From Oxalobacteraceae bacterium (lineage in GTDB: Bacteria > Pseudomonadota > Gammaproteobacteria > Burkholderiales > Burkholderiaceae_D), in assembly GCA_027485795.1 (NCBI GenBank), contig JAIXQK010000092.1:1-63055 (forward strand): DNA of 63,055 nt. Reading direction: 5' to 3'. Numbering within the stretch: position 1 is the stretch's first letter; each line of letters opens with the position of its first letter. Both the position numbers and the translations under genes were made by a program. This document shows, in pieces, positions 8,701-16,897 of this stretch. The notes below the pieces were generated by a model that made no database searches, was not told the DNA's origin, and saw only the letters and a program-made list of their open reading frames with translations.

Positions 8701-8872
8701 GTTCAAAGGTGTGAAGACCGACATGGAACTAAGCTGCAAGGTTTACACCGTGTTTGTGCGCAAGCTAGACCGTCGTGCCGTGGACGTAACCAACGTCGCC
8801 AACCCATTCGGTGTAGCGATAGGCGAAACCGAGGAAGGTGAAGCTGCACCAGAAGCCGAAGCATCGCAGTAA
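5792..8872 (+). CDS. AEP primase fused to DUF927-type helicase
   Basis: The 1026-residue replication protein has an N-terminal archaeo-eukaryotic primase (PrimPol) domain. It shows RLDLD (74-78), SSGEGLHIYYV (the catalytic sGxGxH motif) and the later RPVGTLHPNGK. A Cys-rich segment follows (SCKHP, then TTCERF and CAGC), probably a zinc-binding linker. The C-terminal half is a DUF927-like ATPase with an ESARGKTTA P-loop (G624, K625, T626) and NIMDEMG as Walker B. It should prime and unwind the fork ahead of the phage PolA. It starts nine bases after the HTH gene and ends at a strong terminator. Confidence 0.9.
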   Translation: MNLLDFYKLVLPPVGTYAIFRTSVRSHYWAESLEQLVEITQEHDHHSDVYFATATFKEDGSRTQANVEHLKAFRLDLDAGAVKLAKHGPEKVYEDQPAAISDFLRFTKETGLMPSLVLSSGEGLHIYYVLDDVVTAAEWTPVAKHFNKFAQARELKVDPAVTSDSARILRPVGTLHPNGKTVRVLKATGKTYTLESFANAINYEAELAAPTKGYDLSINDDLLRPEGPPKSLKKVVEHCSAVRWAAANQPQVDEPYWRAMIGIAKHTIEGRRGAHMISCKHPEYDEDVTDAKYDRYGAGPTTCERFAEFNPEACAGCKFRGKVKSPIQLGALNVAEAEKHEESNPTPERAPVKATEHPWDGHIPKDFEVVPTKGGGFTLVYQMRTTKHSETGEEIPVVVPVPFTQSIFWFTHWAEADNSTDTAQVTLYLWTGRTTRSYLMDQSIIASHSKLLEYLSGKAIHTTTHKKASQAMQDYSKALLQRIKEAGKRPRVSDHLGLRILENGELVAAHGKYVIHSSGEIQEGMLSPNLTSVAAQFPLPLPESVTGSWGVEVWDDLNARASQHIDFLRTYYGAQGMERFQLAIMLGLASPLMAFSTGEFHTGSLLPRNSSLSVSLYSRESARGKTTAVMSSILAYGQPAALANDSGRAGTTDNARISRLSIHGTMPNIMDEMGGASAMSVASVVSAVANGASKERAAKDGSLITSPPWALINLMTTNTSQRDMINAIQDTSGAIQYRLLEINVEDMPEYDQKLRERFTSDWSALNRTCTGALGAVIHRAICEIGAVEINELVTKCCVKASELLKSESTGRFQYRGLGAMIAMQLILKKIGMAPFELNPLIETFKVAHDSGNEYVADHVLPTDGLELLSRALQDLTPHTLITRNETHINRNTKTWDEPLNARVPDVVHARHVQLSGITHVSVQAIREWCTEKGVSEREIIRAAKSAGALRMHQTKQRGAVVQLTTSRYNLFKGVKTDMELSCKVYTVFVRKLDRRAVDVTNVANPFGVAIGETEEGEAAPEAEASQ

Positions 8873-8875
8873 GCC

Positions 8876-8897
8876 AAGCCCCCTCGGGGGCTTTCTT
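8876..8897 (+). terminator. Terminator between the convergent arms
   Basis: A perfect stem AAGCCCCC / GGGGGCTT (8876-8883 and 8886-8893) is followed by TTTCTT. It closes the plus-strand arm exactly where the minus-strand late arm ends (stop codon at 8897-8899). The symmetric stem could partly serve both strands. Confidence 0.85.
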
Positions 8898-11800
8898 CAT
8901 TCTGCTGTTAAAGCCTCTACAGCGCCCTTGTTGCTGTCGCGGTACTGGACACCACCCGACGTCCTCGCCTCACGTTTGCGCTGCTCCTGTGGCGCTTTAA
9001 GCAGCTCTGAGAGGGGCTGCTTCTTATACCCGTTGCGTACACGAGCTTCCTGCAGCTTATTCCACTTATCACGCAACTCGGCAGTAGCCTCGGTATCACC
9101 TGAGCGTACCGCCTCGGTGTACCCCCGCTTGATTTCAGAAGTGCGGTTTTTGTAGAACGTGTCGGACTCAAACACCGATGCAGCATTAGCCATACGGTCT
9201 TTGATCGTGCTGGTTGGTGCACCTATTGCCTGACCAAAAATTGCCCCGCCGCTAAGGGCATCAGGTGCAATAAGCACATCCCCGTTACGGTTAGTAACAC
9301 CCTCATTAAAGAAGCGATACGCCTTCATAAAGTTTGCCACACCCGTGGGTAGCATCATCTCAGTGCCCTTCCATTGGTCGCCAGAAGCAAACAGCCCCAT
9401 ACCTTCCCACATCTTACCTACCACGCCACCAACTAGCGGTCCAGAAAGCCCGCGCAGAAGTCCGTTAAAGCCATCCTTCGTCAGTGACAGGTCTGTGTAC
9501 GGCAGCAACGAAAGCATCTGCCCCGCACCAAGACGCTCCCCGAGAGGAACGCCAACTGCTTGCGATACACCACCGTACAGCAGATCAGCCCACTCTTGAC
9601 CCACCTGCTTAATGAGGAACGCACGAGGATCGTTAGGCTCGTCGTCATCACCCACGACGGCTAAAGCGACTGTTGCAGCCAGCCCGATTGGTAGCGCAGA
9701 TGCCCCGCCTACAGCCGCCAATGTCATTGTGTTATACGCCAAAGCCCATTGTGCTGCTGTCTTTTCCGCTGGTGTTGCGCCCGAGAAAGCCTGCCGAATG
9801 AGGCGGGTGTATAAGCTGATTTGGATTAACTGGAACTTACGGAACTGAGTGACAATGCGCCCGAGGTCGGTACGCATAAACCGTGGGTAGTTAAACCCGT
9901 TGTAGTCTCCGTGAGTGTCGTTAATAACAGATGCTGCGTAGTCAGTAGCAGCTTTCTCTGCCATGCCGGAACCTTTGGCTAGACGGTACGCTGCAATTGC
10001 AGTGGTCAGTCGGTTGTAGGTTTCCACGAACTGGGCAGCACCGCGTACCTTTCCCAAAGCAAACTCAACAGCATCACCCACTTTACCCTTACCATCTGAC
10101 TCAAACTTGCCCAACTCATGCTCTAGCTCAATGCTGATAATGCCGCGCTCGGCTAAGTCAGTAACTGCAGCTTTTACATCGTCGGGAAGTTTAAACTCGC
10201 TGTCTAGATCGGCTGTGCCGTTTACGTCCTTGCGTACTTTCCACACTTCACCGTAGGCTTTAGCCATAGCCGATGCCGCTTTACCTAACCCGAACCTACC
10301 GCCCATTGTTGGTACAGACATCATCCACGGCTGCACTGCGTTAACAATGAAGTACGATGGGTTAGACAGCAGCATGTAGTACGAAGAAGTTGCCAGAGCC
10401 TTATCCACGAAGGGGCTTGGGTCGTACACCAGACCCATTGTGTGGCGCTTCATAATCTCGTTGAAGTACCGCTGACGCTCCTCGCGTCCGGGCTTATTAA
10501 CCTTCACTTCCTTCTGCATACTTGCAAGCGCATCGTCCACGCTGGAACCCATTTTCAGGTTAGCGATAAAGTGCGCTGTGCTGCGTCCGTTAGTGGCAAA
10601 GGCTCGCATCATGTCGGTATCTGCACCTACCACATTGCGGCGGTTCATCTCACCCTTACGTGCACTAGACTCAGCCAGCAACTGCAAGTAGAGCTGACGC
10701 ATGGCGTTATCAACGCCTTCACGCGCTTTAGCGCCCTCGCCTTCCATAGAGTCCGATGCCATATTACGCAAGCGACGGAACGCAGACAACATATCCCGAC
10801 CACCCATCATGCTATCGGCTTGGCTCAGACGCTCGAAGTTGTCGGCGTAACCACCATTGCTTGCTGCAAAGGCTGGTACAGCTTCCATCTGAGCCTTGAG
10901 TTGTGCAGCAGCAGCGCGGTTTTCGGCAAAGGCAACTTGGTAGTGGTTGCCGTCCTTCTCCAGCTCCTGCATACGTTTAGAGTCATTAGCGTCTTTAGCG
11001 GCAAGGTACTCTTTAGACATAGCCATGACCACATGATTACCAAAACGGCGCAGGGGTGCATACGGCCAAGCTGCACGTTGGTTCAGTAGTGTCTGGAAGT
11101 CCTGCAGTGACTTAGCCTTTTTAGCCTTCTCACGTTTTGCGCCTTCGGTGTCGCCATCGACTTCAAGCTGAGCAATTACAGCATCGTACTCAGAAGCTAC
11201 GTTCTTGTTCACTTCGGTCTGCATTGCAGTCATGGTTTCGTACCCATGCTTGAACACCTGCTTAATTACCTCTTGTGCCTTATCAGAAATCTTGCGAAAC
11301 TCCTTAGCCATATCTTCGTCGGCTTTAATGCTAGTTCCATCAGCGTTCTTCACCCAGTCCGGTGAGAACGCCCACTTCTTGCTCATAGTAGACTTCATCA
11401 GCAATGCGTTAACAGCAGCACGTTCCGAAGTTGAAAGTTTCTTGAAGTCGGTCACAACCACGCCCACATCACGCTCTGCCTTGGTGCGCTCTACGATAAT
11501 GTCGTTCATGGCTTTCAGGTACTTAGGTGCAGAGTCAAGTACCTTGGATGCAGCACCAATCAGGTCGGTGGTCAACATACCGCGCACCAGTGCCCAGTTG
11601 CCTGTAGCCTTGGCGTTGTCAATGAATGACTGCCAGCGTGGGGTTAGCGCAGCGGCAGCGGGGTTGCCTTTGATGGGTGCGGCTTTGGAGAACGACACCC
11701 TGTTACGGTCGGCAGCCGTCATGGAGCTAACCCGCTGAATGTTCTTGTCGTTGAAGACAACGCGGTTGAATGTTGCGGGTTTACTCAATTTGGCGCGAAT

Positions 11801-14800
11801 ATCCTCAGCCGCTTTTTCAAAGCCCGCTAGCCAATCCTCCCCACTGAGACTTGTACGGCGCATAGTTCCATTTTTTATGTTTTCTATAGACCGTTCTACG
11901 GAGCGCAGTTTTTGTTCAAGTGCCACACGGTCTCGACTGTTCGCGTCTAGGAACGCACTGCCCTTGATACCGATGGAGTCTAGGTACTCGCTGGCGGCTT
12001 TGTAGTATTCCCCGTCTGCTCCGAGGTCACCAAAAGAAACGCCTTCGTTGATGGCGTAGGGCAGAAGGCCCGGGCGCTCATACGTCCCGATAAGTTCTCT
12101 GCCGGTCAGTTCGTCCCAGTCGGCGTTCTTGCGCTCCAAGTAGTCCTCTAGAAATGTGGTGTCCGAGGCGTATTCCCCCACTTCCTTTCTATCTAATACC
12201 GCTCGCAGCTTCTCCAAGGCTTTCTGCACCTTCTCGCTCTGCTTGCCCAACGGTTTGTCCAAGTCCAGCCACTCGTCATCGGCGATGTTGAAGTCCACGC
12301 GCATGAGTGCGCCTTCCAAGGAGCCAGTTGCATCAACCTGATTTTTCTGAGCCACATCTTTAGTGAAGTACCCTTTGGCGATTCCCGGTGCCTGAGCGAA
12401 GTACGACCCCCATCCAAACGCTTGAGCGCCCTCACCGGACCCCATGTACTTGTGGTCAAACCTACGGAATTTAGCAGCAGTGCCGTGAAAAGCACCCGTG
12501 GACTCCAGCTTAGCTGCGCCGTAGGCCATATCTACCACGTTCTGGGCAGTTAGCTTGTCGGGGTTCACTCCGAGCTTGTGCATGGCGGTCTTGAATGCCG
12601 CCCATAGCGTGCGGAACCAGCGACCGAACTCGGTGTTAGACTTGGTAGCAGTGGGATCAACCCCGGCGGCTACGGCTTCCTCGACGAAGTATGCCAGCAG
12701 CTCGGTGTCGGACTGAGTGGCGTCGGTGCCTGCATCCGTCACACGCTGCTGTGCGGCTTGGGCCAGCTTGGACTCCTGAGAGCTGTCGTTATTAGCCGCC
12801 CACTGTTTGACCTTGGCGACTAGCGCTGCGTAGTTGGAATTGCCTAGTAAGTTCTCTAGCCCCAAATGGGACCCGACTTCGTGCATGAACACTGCACGCG
12901 CCTTGCCGGGGGCAATGTTGTCAGCCACCAAGTATGCCTTGCCTCCCACCACAAAACCTTGGACGTCAGCATCAGGGTTGACTGAGCGCTGGATGCCTGT
13001 GGGCAGATCAGATACCGACTGCACGATGACGACCTTGTTACCAAGAGACCCCAAGCGCATGAAGGCGCTTATTTCTTTTGTGATTGCGGCGGCATCAGAA
13101 CCCTCAGACTGTTTCGCTTTGGAATACTTGACTGCGGCTTTATCGGCTTTCTCTTTACCCTTAGCCTTAACTTCTGGTTCAGCTTTCGCACGGGCGTCCT
13201 GAACCCCCTCGGCGGCGGTCTGGAAAGCGTTGGATTCTTCGTAGTTGTCTTCCGCTATCTGGTCAGCCTGATACGCCTCAGCCAAGCTACCTTGCTCGGC
13301 TTCGGTCAGTTTGCTCCAAGGCAACCCCTCACTGTAGTCATTGTCCCACTTAGCCTCAGCAGCTTCCTGCACCTCGACAGGGAAGCTGGCCAGCTTGGTT
13401 TCAGCGTCAGATGCGCGTTCGCGGTTTTCTACTTTGGTGGGTTTCTCGGTAGGTCTGGATTCAGAAAGCTTGGGTCCGGTGCTATCATCCCCGCTTCGGA
13501 GGCCATGTGCAGTATCCTCCCCAGTTCTGCCCTTGACTCCTTGGGCATCGGTTTTCTGAGTGGGTGTCCCGGCGGGTAGTACGTGTATGGAGTCGCTTCC
13601 ACGCTCGAAACTTCGCTGGAGGTCTTTGATGGTTGACTGGTCATTTTGTTCGTGTTCCTCTAACTTGTAAACGGATAAGAGCCATTCTATCTTCGCCTGA
13701 GCCGGAAGGTTGTCAAATGAAGGGGTTGCCTCGCTCTTGTAAAAATCCCAGTCTGCCGCTGCGTTAGCACCTGCGGAAGTAGTTGCCCACTTTGCCAGCG
13801 CATTCATTGTCGCTTTCTGCGCCTCAGCTTTCCGCTTTTCCGCAAAAGCCGCATCGCGCTTAGCCTCGGCTTCATTACGTGCAGCTTCGGCTTTTTCCTC
13901 GTCTGCTTTACGCGCAGCTTCTTTCTCGCGGAGTTTATCAACCCCGGCTTGACCTCCAAGTTTTCGTGCGACACCCTCTTTTTGGATTGCATCTAGGATT
14001 TTTAAAGCGGGCAATATAGCTGCAGGATTGTCTCTAGAATCATCGGAGTCAGAATCTACGCCCCCCGTGCGGTTTCGTTTATCTACTTTACGCGCAACCG
14101 CAGCAAGCACCAGTTCTTGTTGCTTGGCAGAATAGGTAGTGCGCTTTAGTACCTCAGACAGTTTTTCTACCCAAGCGTCACGCGCTTTCACTGCTGCGTG
14201 TATTGATTCAGCGTCGTCTAAGCTCCGGTCTTTCCGAGGGTCGATGCCTGCAGATTTTTCCTTCTGCTCTACCGCAGAGATTACGGTGTCAAGTTCTCGT
14301 TGCGCCCAAACAACCCCCCACGCAGGTTGATTGAGGCCCTTAGCAGATTTCTCCGCACGTTCGTAGTCTTCTGCTTCGACGTCGGAGCGCAGAGTTGCAG
14401 CGCCGTATCCGGGGTCTGAAAGAATCTGCACGAGTGAGCCTACATTCACACCAGTTAGCTTTTCAGTCGCGGTTTTGGGGGTCAGCCCATCGTCGGAGGT
14501 GGAATCGAAGCTATCCGCACTGCCCGCCTCTGGAGCTGAACTCGGCTCGGCTTCGCTATCAACCTCCGCATCAGGAGCAACCACCTCAAAGGCACTATGT
14601 GCCGCTGCGGGTTTTTCTGCCATACTCGCATAGATGCGCCCCAGTGCGTAGTCACTAATGTTGAAGCGGTCAACTGATTGTTGTACCGCCTGTTTTGACA
14701 CCCCTTCCAACGCAGCAACTTCACCATAGCTCTTTGGGGTATGCGCCTGATACAGCCCGCCTTTATCGTCAAGGCCCATCCCAGTAATCGCCATAAAGCG

Positions 14801-16879
14801 GTTAAACATCATGGTATTCCGTGCCGACACCTTCCCCTGCTTATTTGGGCGTTTGAGGCCTGTCATCACATTTTTTAGGTGCTCATGCAGCTCTGCAGAA
14901 GCCGGAAGCGACTTGTTAACCTGCTGCTCCAGTTCAGCCTTTTCTGCTTCAAGCTTCTCGACCAATTTGCCCTTGACACCCTTGGCACCCTCGCCAAGTT
15001 TTTCCAACTGGTGGTCAATAATAGCCAGCCGCGCTCTGGTGCCCTTAGTTGCCTTATGGTTATCCTTAACTCGCGTTGCAACCTCATCGGCACGGTCGGC
15101 TGAAAGCTTAGCGAACCTAGCTTCATCCTCTTTGGTTCTGACTGGTTTGTTAGGCGCTGCCGGTACTACAGGGGCCGCAGTTTCTACTGTTGGCTGCACT
15201 GTGGCGGCATCTTGCTGCGGGCGTTCCAGCTTGCGTTTGTAAGTCACCGTAGGCGCTTTGGGTGCGGGGGGAGCCACAGGCTCGGCTGCTTTGTTTACCG
15301 TTCCTTCTACGGGCGCTACTGGTGCAGCTTGTTCTACCGCAGGTGCAGGAGCCTGTGTTCCGGGCACCTGTAAACCCGACTGGGGCTGCGTTGGTGTGGC
15401 AGGTTGTGCAGCTTGTTCTACCACAGGTGCAGGAGCCATCAGCTCCTCTATGCGGTTAAGCACGGCTTTAGTGGACGCGGCGGGTTTGGTGCCTGTAGCT
15501 CCATTCTCTGCAGCAAGCTTAAGCTCTCCGGCCATGTGAATAAACTGTGCGTCGTCTATCTTGCCGGACTTGTGTAACTCAACCAAGTTTTTGTAGGGTG
15601 CAACGTATTTATCTACTGACTTACGGGCAGACTCGTTTATAGGGTTTCCGTTGGCATCAAGCTCAACTCCGAAGGCTTCGTGAACCTCGCGGGTTTCTGC
15701 CCGTAAGCGCTCCGCTTCGGCTGCAATGGCTGCGGCTCGCTCTTTAGCTAAAGCCTGCTCCTGCGCTAATATTCCAGCGCGACGTTGTACGTCCTCGATA
15801 GCAGTTTCAGGGGTCTCAAAGTAAGTCTCTGGGTCCGGCACCATGTTGCCCGACGGTGCGGAGACAGCGGCTTCAAACTGTTTTTCATAGTCCTTACCGG
15901 CATAAGGAGTCCGGTTAAGCCCAAAATGCTCGTTGATAAAGTCTTTCGTTGGGACCCGTAACCCTAACGGCTCTTGACCGCCAAGCACGTCCACCGAGTT
16001 GTTAGGGTCTGCCAATGGCGCTGCGGAGGGTCGGGGCATACTCAAGCCAGTAACCCCACCAAACACACCACCTAATAGTGCACCGCCAATAGCGGATTCT
16101 CGGAACGCCTCGGCTGAGCGCTCGTTATAAAAGTCTTCACTAGGGTCAACCGACATACGCCCAAGCTGGTTCATGCCCTCTTGGAACGGCTCAGTGATAC
16201 CTTCGGTCAGCGCACCTTTGCCCATAGCCGCACCCGCACGAGCGGCTACGCCTTTCATGCCAACCATTTCGTCTAGGTACTTAGCACCCACATTATCTAA
16301 CGCGCTTACGCCAGTGCTACCAAAACCACGCAGCGATCTAGTTGCTGCCATGCGTCCTAAAGACCCACCAATACCCAGTAACGCATCAGCAGCGCCATAA
16401 GCCGCACCTAGAGGCGCAGCGGTAAGAAGATTAGTTTCACCCGCTTGTTCGCGCTGGTTCCCTAAAACGTCAGAGGTGCCGAGTACAGAACCCGCAGCTA
16501 AAGCGCCGGGGGCACCACCTACAAGACCTCCACCAATAATACCTAGCATATAAGGCGCAGAAGTTAGCGCCAGATTACCAGCGTAACGAGCAGCATCCAT
16601 CGCCCCGTCAACGTCTTTGTAGCTACGGATAGCGCCAGATTCATCAATCTTTCGGTCCATCACGTCGGCATCAAGCTGATTATCTAGCCGCGCATCACGG
16701 AAGTACCCACCTAAACTAGTTCTGCCCGCAACTGCCTCGCCCAGCCCGTATAGCCCACCCTGCATACGGTCTGTTGCAGCGGATAATTTATCTATTGCGC
16801 TGCCGGACTTCGTAGTGTCCCGCACCTGCAGTGGGTCAATCGACGCCAGAAAACCTTCCGGGTTATATTCGTATGGCAT
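8897..16879 (-). CDS. Giant polyvalent ejection protein (metallopeptidase, ADP-ribosyltransferase, LPD-type C-terminus)
   Basis: The 2660-residue protein starts with a Gly/Ala-rich hydrophobic region (about 85-280). Pro/Ala linkers with a repeated peptide lie around 480-560, and an HTH-like segment SYGEVAALEGVSKQAVQQSV is near 714-735. Highly charged helices then lead to a metallopeptidase-like HEVGSH (from 1333). At about 1465 an ART domain begins: FHGTAAKF, then GSGEGAQAFGWGSYF, the signature of ADP-ribosyltransferases of polyvalent proteins. The C-terminus (about 2300-2620) has QFRKFQLIQ and hydrophobic helices typical of large-polyvalent-protein-associated domains. Such proteins travel in the virion and enter the host with DNA. 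It is the last late gene, next to two other ejection-type proteins. Confidence 0.85.
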   Translation of the reverse strand: MPYEYNPEGFLASIDPLQVRDTTKSGSAIDKLSAATDRMQGGLYGLGEAVAGRTSLGGYFRDARLDNQLDADVMDRKIDESGAIRSYKDVDGAMDAARYAGNLALTSAPYMLGIIGGGLVGGAPGALAAGSVLGTSDVLGNQREQAGETNLLTAAPLGAAYGAADALLGIGGSLGRMAATRSLRGFGSTGVSALDNVGAKYLDEMVGMKGVAARAGAAMGKGALTEGITEPFQEGMNQLGRMSVDPSEDFYNERSAEAFRESAIGGALLGGVFGGVTGLSMPRPSAAPLADPNNSVDVLGGQEPLGLRVPTKDFINEHFGLNRTPYAGKDYEKQFEAAVSAPSGNMVPDPETYFETPETAIEDVQRRAGILAQEQALAKERAAAIAAEAERLRAETREVHEAFGVELDANGNPINESARKSVDKYVAPYKNLVELHKSGKIDDAQFIHMAGELKLAAENGATGTKPAASTKAVLNRIEELMAPAPVVEQAAQPATPTQPQSGLQVPGTQAPAPAVEQAAPVAPVEGTVNKAAEPVAPPAPKAPTVTYKRKLERPQQDAATVQPTVETAAPVVPAAPNKPVRTKEDEARFAKLSADRADEVATRVKDNHKATKGTRARLAIIDHQLEKLGEGAKGVKGKLVEKLEAEKAELEQQVNKSLPASAELHEHLKNVMTGLKRPNKQGKVSARNTMMFNRFMAITGMGLDDKGGLYQAHTPKSYGEVAALEGVSKQAVQQSVDRFNISDYALGRIYASMAEKPAAAHSAFEVVAPDAEVDSEAEPSSAPEAGSADSFDSTSDDGLTPKTATEKLTGVNVGSLVQILSDPGYGAATLRSDVEAEDYERAEKSAKGLNQPAWGVVWAQRELDTVISAVEQKEKSAGIDPRKDRSLDDAESIHAAVKARDAWVEKLSEVLKRTTYSAKQQELVLAAVARKVDKRNRTGGVDSDSDDSRDNPAAILPALKILDAIQKEGVARKLGGQAGVDKLREKEAARKADEEKAEAARNEAEAKRDAAFAEKRKAEAQKATMNALAKWATTSAGANAAADWDFYKSEATPSFDNLPAQAKIEWLLSVYKLEEHEQNDQSTIKDLQRSFERGSDSIHVLPAGTPTQKTDAQGVKGRTGEDTAHGLRSGDDSTGPKLSESRPTEKPTKVENRERASDAETKLASFPVEVQEAAEAKWDNDYSEGLPWSKLTEAEQGSLAEAYQADQIAEDNYEESNAFQTAAEGVQDARAKAEPEVKAKGKEKADKAAVKYSKAKQSEGSDAAAITKEISAFMRLGSLGNKVVIVQSVSDLPTGIQRSVNPDADVQGFVVGGKAYLVADNIAPGKARAVFMHEVGSHLGLENLLGNSNYAALVAKVKQWAANNDSSQESKLAQAAQQRVTDAGTDATQSDTELLAYFVEEAVAAGVDPTATKSNTEFGRWFRTLWAAFKTAMHKLGVNPDKLTAQNVVDMAYGAAKLESTGAFHGTAAKFRRFDHKYMGSGEGAQAFGWGSYFAQAPGIAKGYFTKDVAQKNQVDATGSLEGALMRVDFNIADDEWLDLDKPLGKQSEKVQKALEKLRAVLDRKEVGEYASDTTFLEDYLERKNADWDELTGRELIGTYERPGLLPYAINEGVSFGDLGADGEYYKAASEYLDSIGIKGSAFLDANSRDRVALEQKLRSVERSIENIKNGTMRRTSLSGEDWLAGFEKAAEDIRAKLSKPATFNRVVFNDKNIQRVSSMTAADRNRVSFSKAAPIKGNPAAAALTPRWQSFIDNAKATGNWALVRGMLTTDLIGAASKVLDSAPKYLKAMNDIIVERTKAERDVGVVVTDFKKLSTSERAAVNALLMKSTMSKKWAFSPDWVKNADGTSIKADEDMAKEFRKISDKAQEVIKQVFKHGYETMTAMQTEVNKNVASEYDAVIAQLEVDGDTEGAKREKAKKAKSLQDFQTLLNQRAAWPYAPLRRFGNHVVMAMSKEYLAAKDANDSKRMQELEKDGNHYQVAFAENRAAAAQLKAQMEAVPAFAASNGGYADNFERLSQADSMMGGRDMLSAFRRLRNMASDSMEGEGAKAREGVDNAMRQLYLQLLAESSARKGEMNRRNVVGADTDMMRAFATNGRSTAHFIANLKMGSSVDDALASMQKEVKVNKPGREERQRYFNEIMKRHTMGLVYDPSPFVDKALATSSYYMLLSNPSYFIVNAVQPWMMSVPTMGGRFGLGKAASAMAKAYGEVWKVRKDVNGTADLDSEFKLPDDVKAAVTDLAERGIISIELEHELGKFESDGKGKVGDAVEFALGKVRGAAQFVETYNRLTTAIAAYRLAKGSGMAEKAATDYAASVINDTHGDYNGFNYPRFMRTDLGRIVTQFRKFQLIQISLYTRLIRQAFSGATPAEKTAAQWALAYNTMTLAAVGGASALPIGLAATVALAVVGDDDEPNDPRAFLIKQVGQEWADLLYGGVSQAVGVPLGERLGAGQMLSLLPYTDLSLTKDGFNGLLRGLSGPLVGGVVGKMWEGMGLFASGDQWKGTEMMLPTGVANFMKAYRFFNEGVTNRNGDVLIAPDALSGGAIFGQAIGAPTSTIKDRMANAASVFESDTFYKNRTSEIKRGYTEAVRSGDTEATAELRDKWNKLQEARVRNGYKKQPLSELLKAPQEQRKREARTSGGVQYRDSNKGAVEALTAE
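15322..15437 (-). repeat. 32-bp direct repeat in linker of the polyvalent protein
   Basis: Bases 15322-15353 and 15406-15437 are identical except for one position. The offset is 84 bp, so the repeat is in frame and encodes two copies of an APAPVVEQAA-like Pro/Ala peptide. It reflects an internal duplication that changes linker length without a frameshift. Confidence 0.8.
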
Positions 16880-16897
16880 GTTTCTATCGTCCTTTAT

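Noticed and set aside
10442-11089. 215-codon plus-strand frame opposite the polyvalent protein
   Set aside because: Antisense shadow of a strongly supported 2660-residue gene; composition follows the opposite strand's codon pattern.
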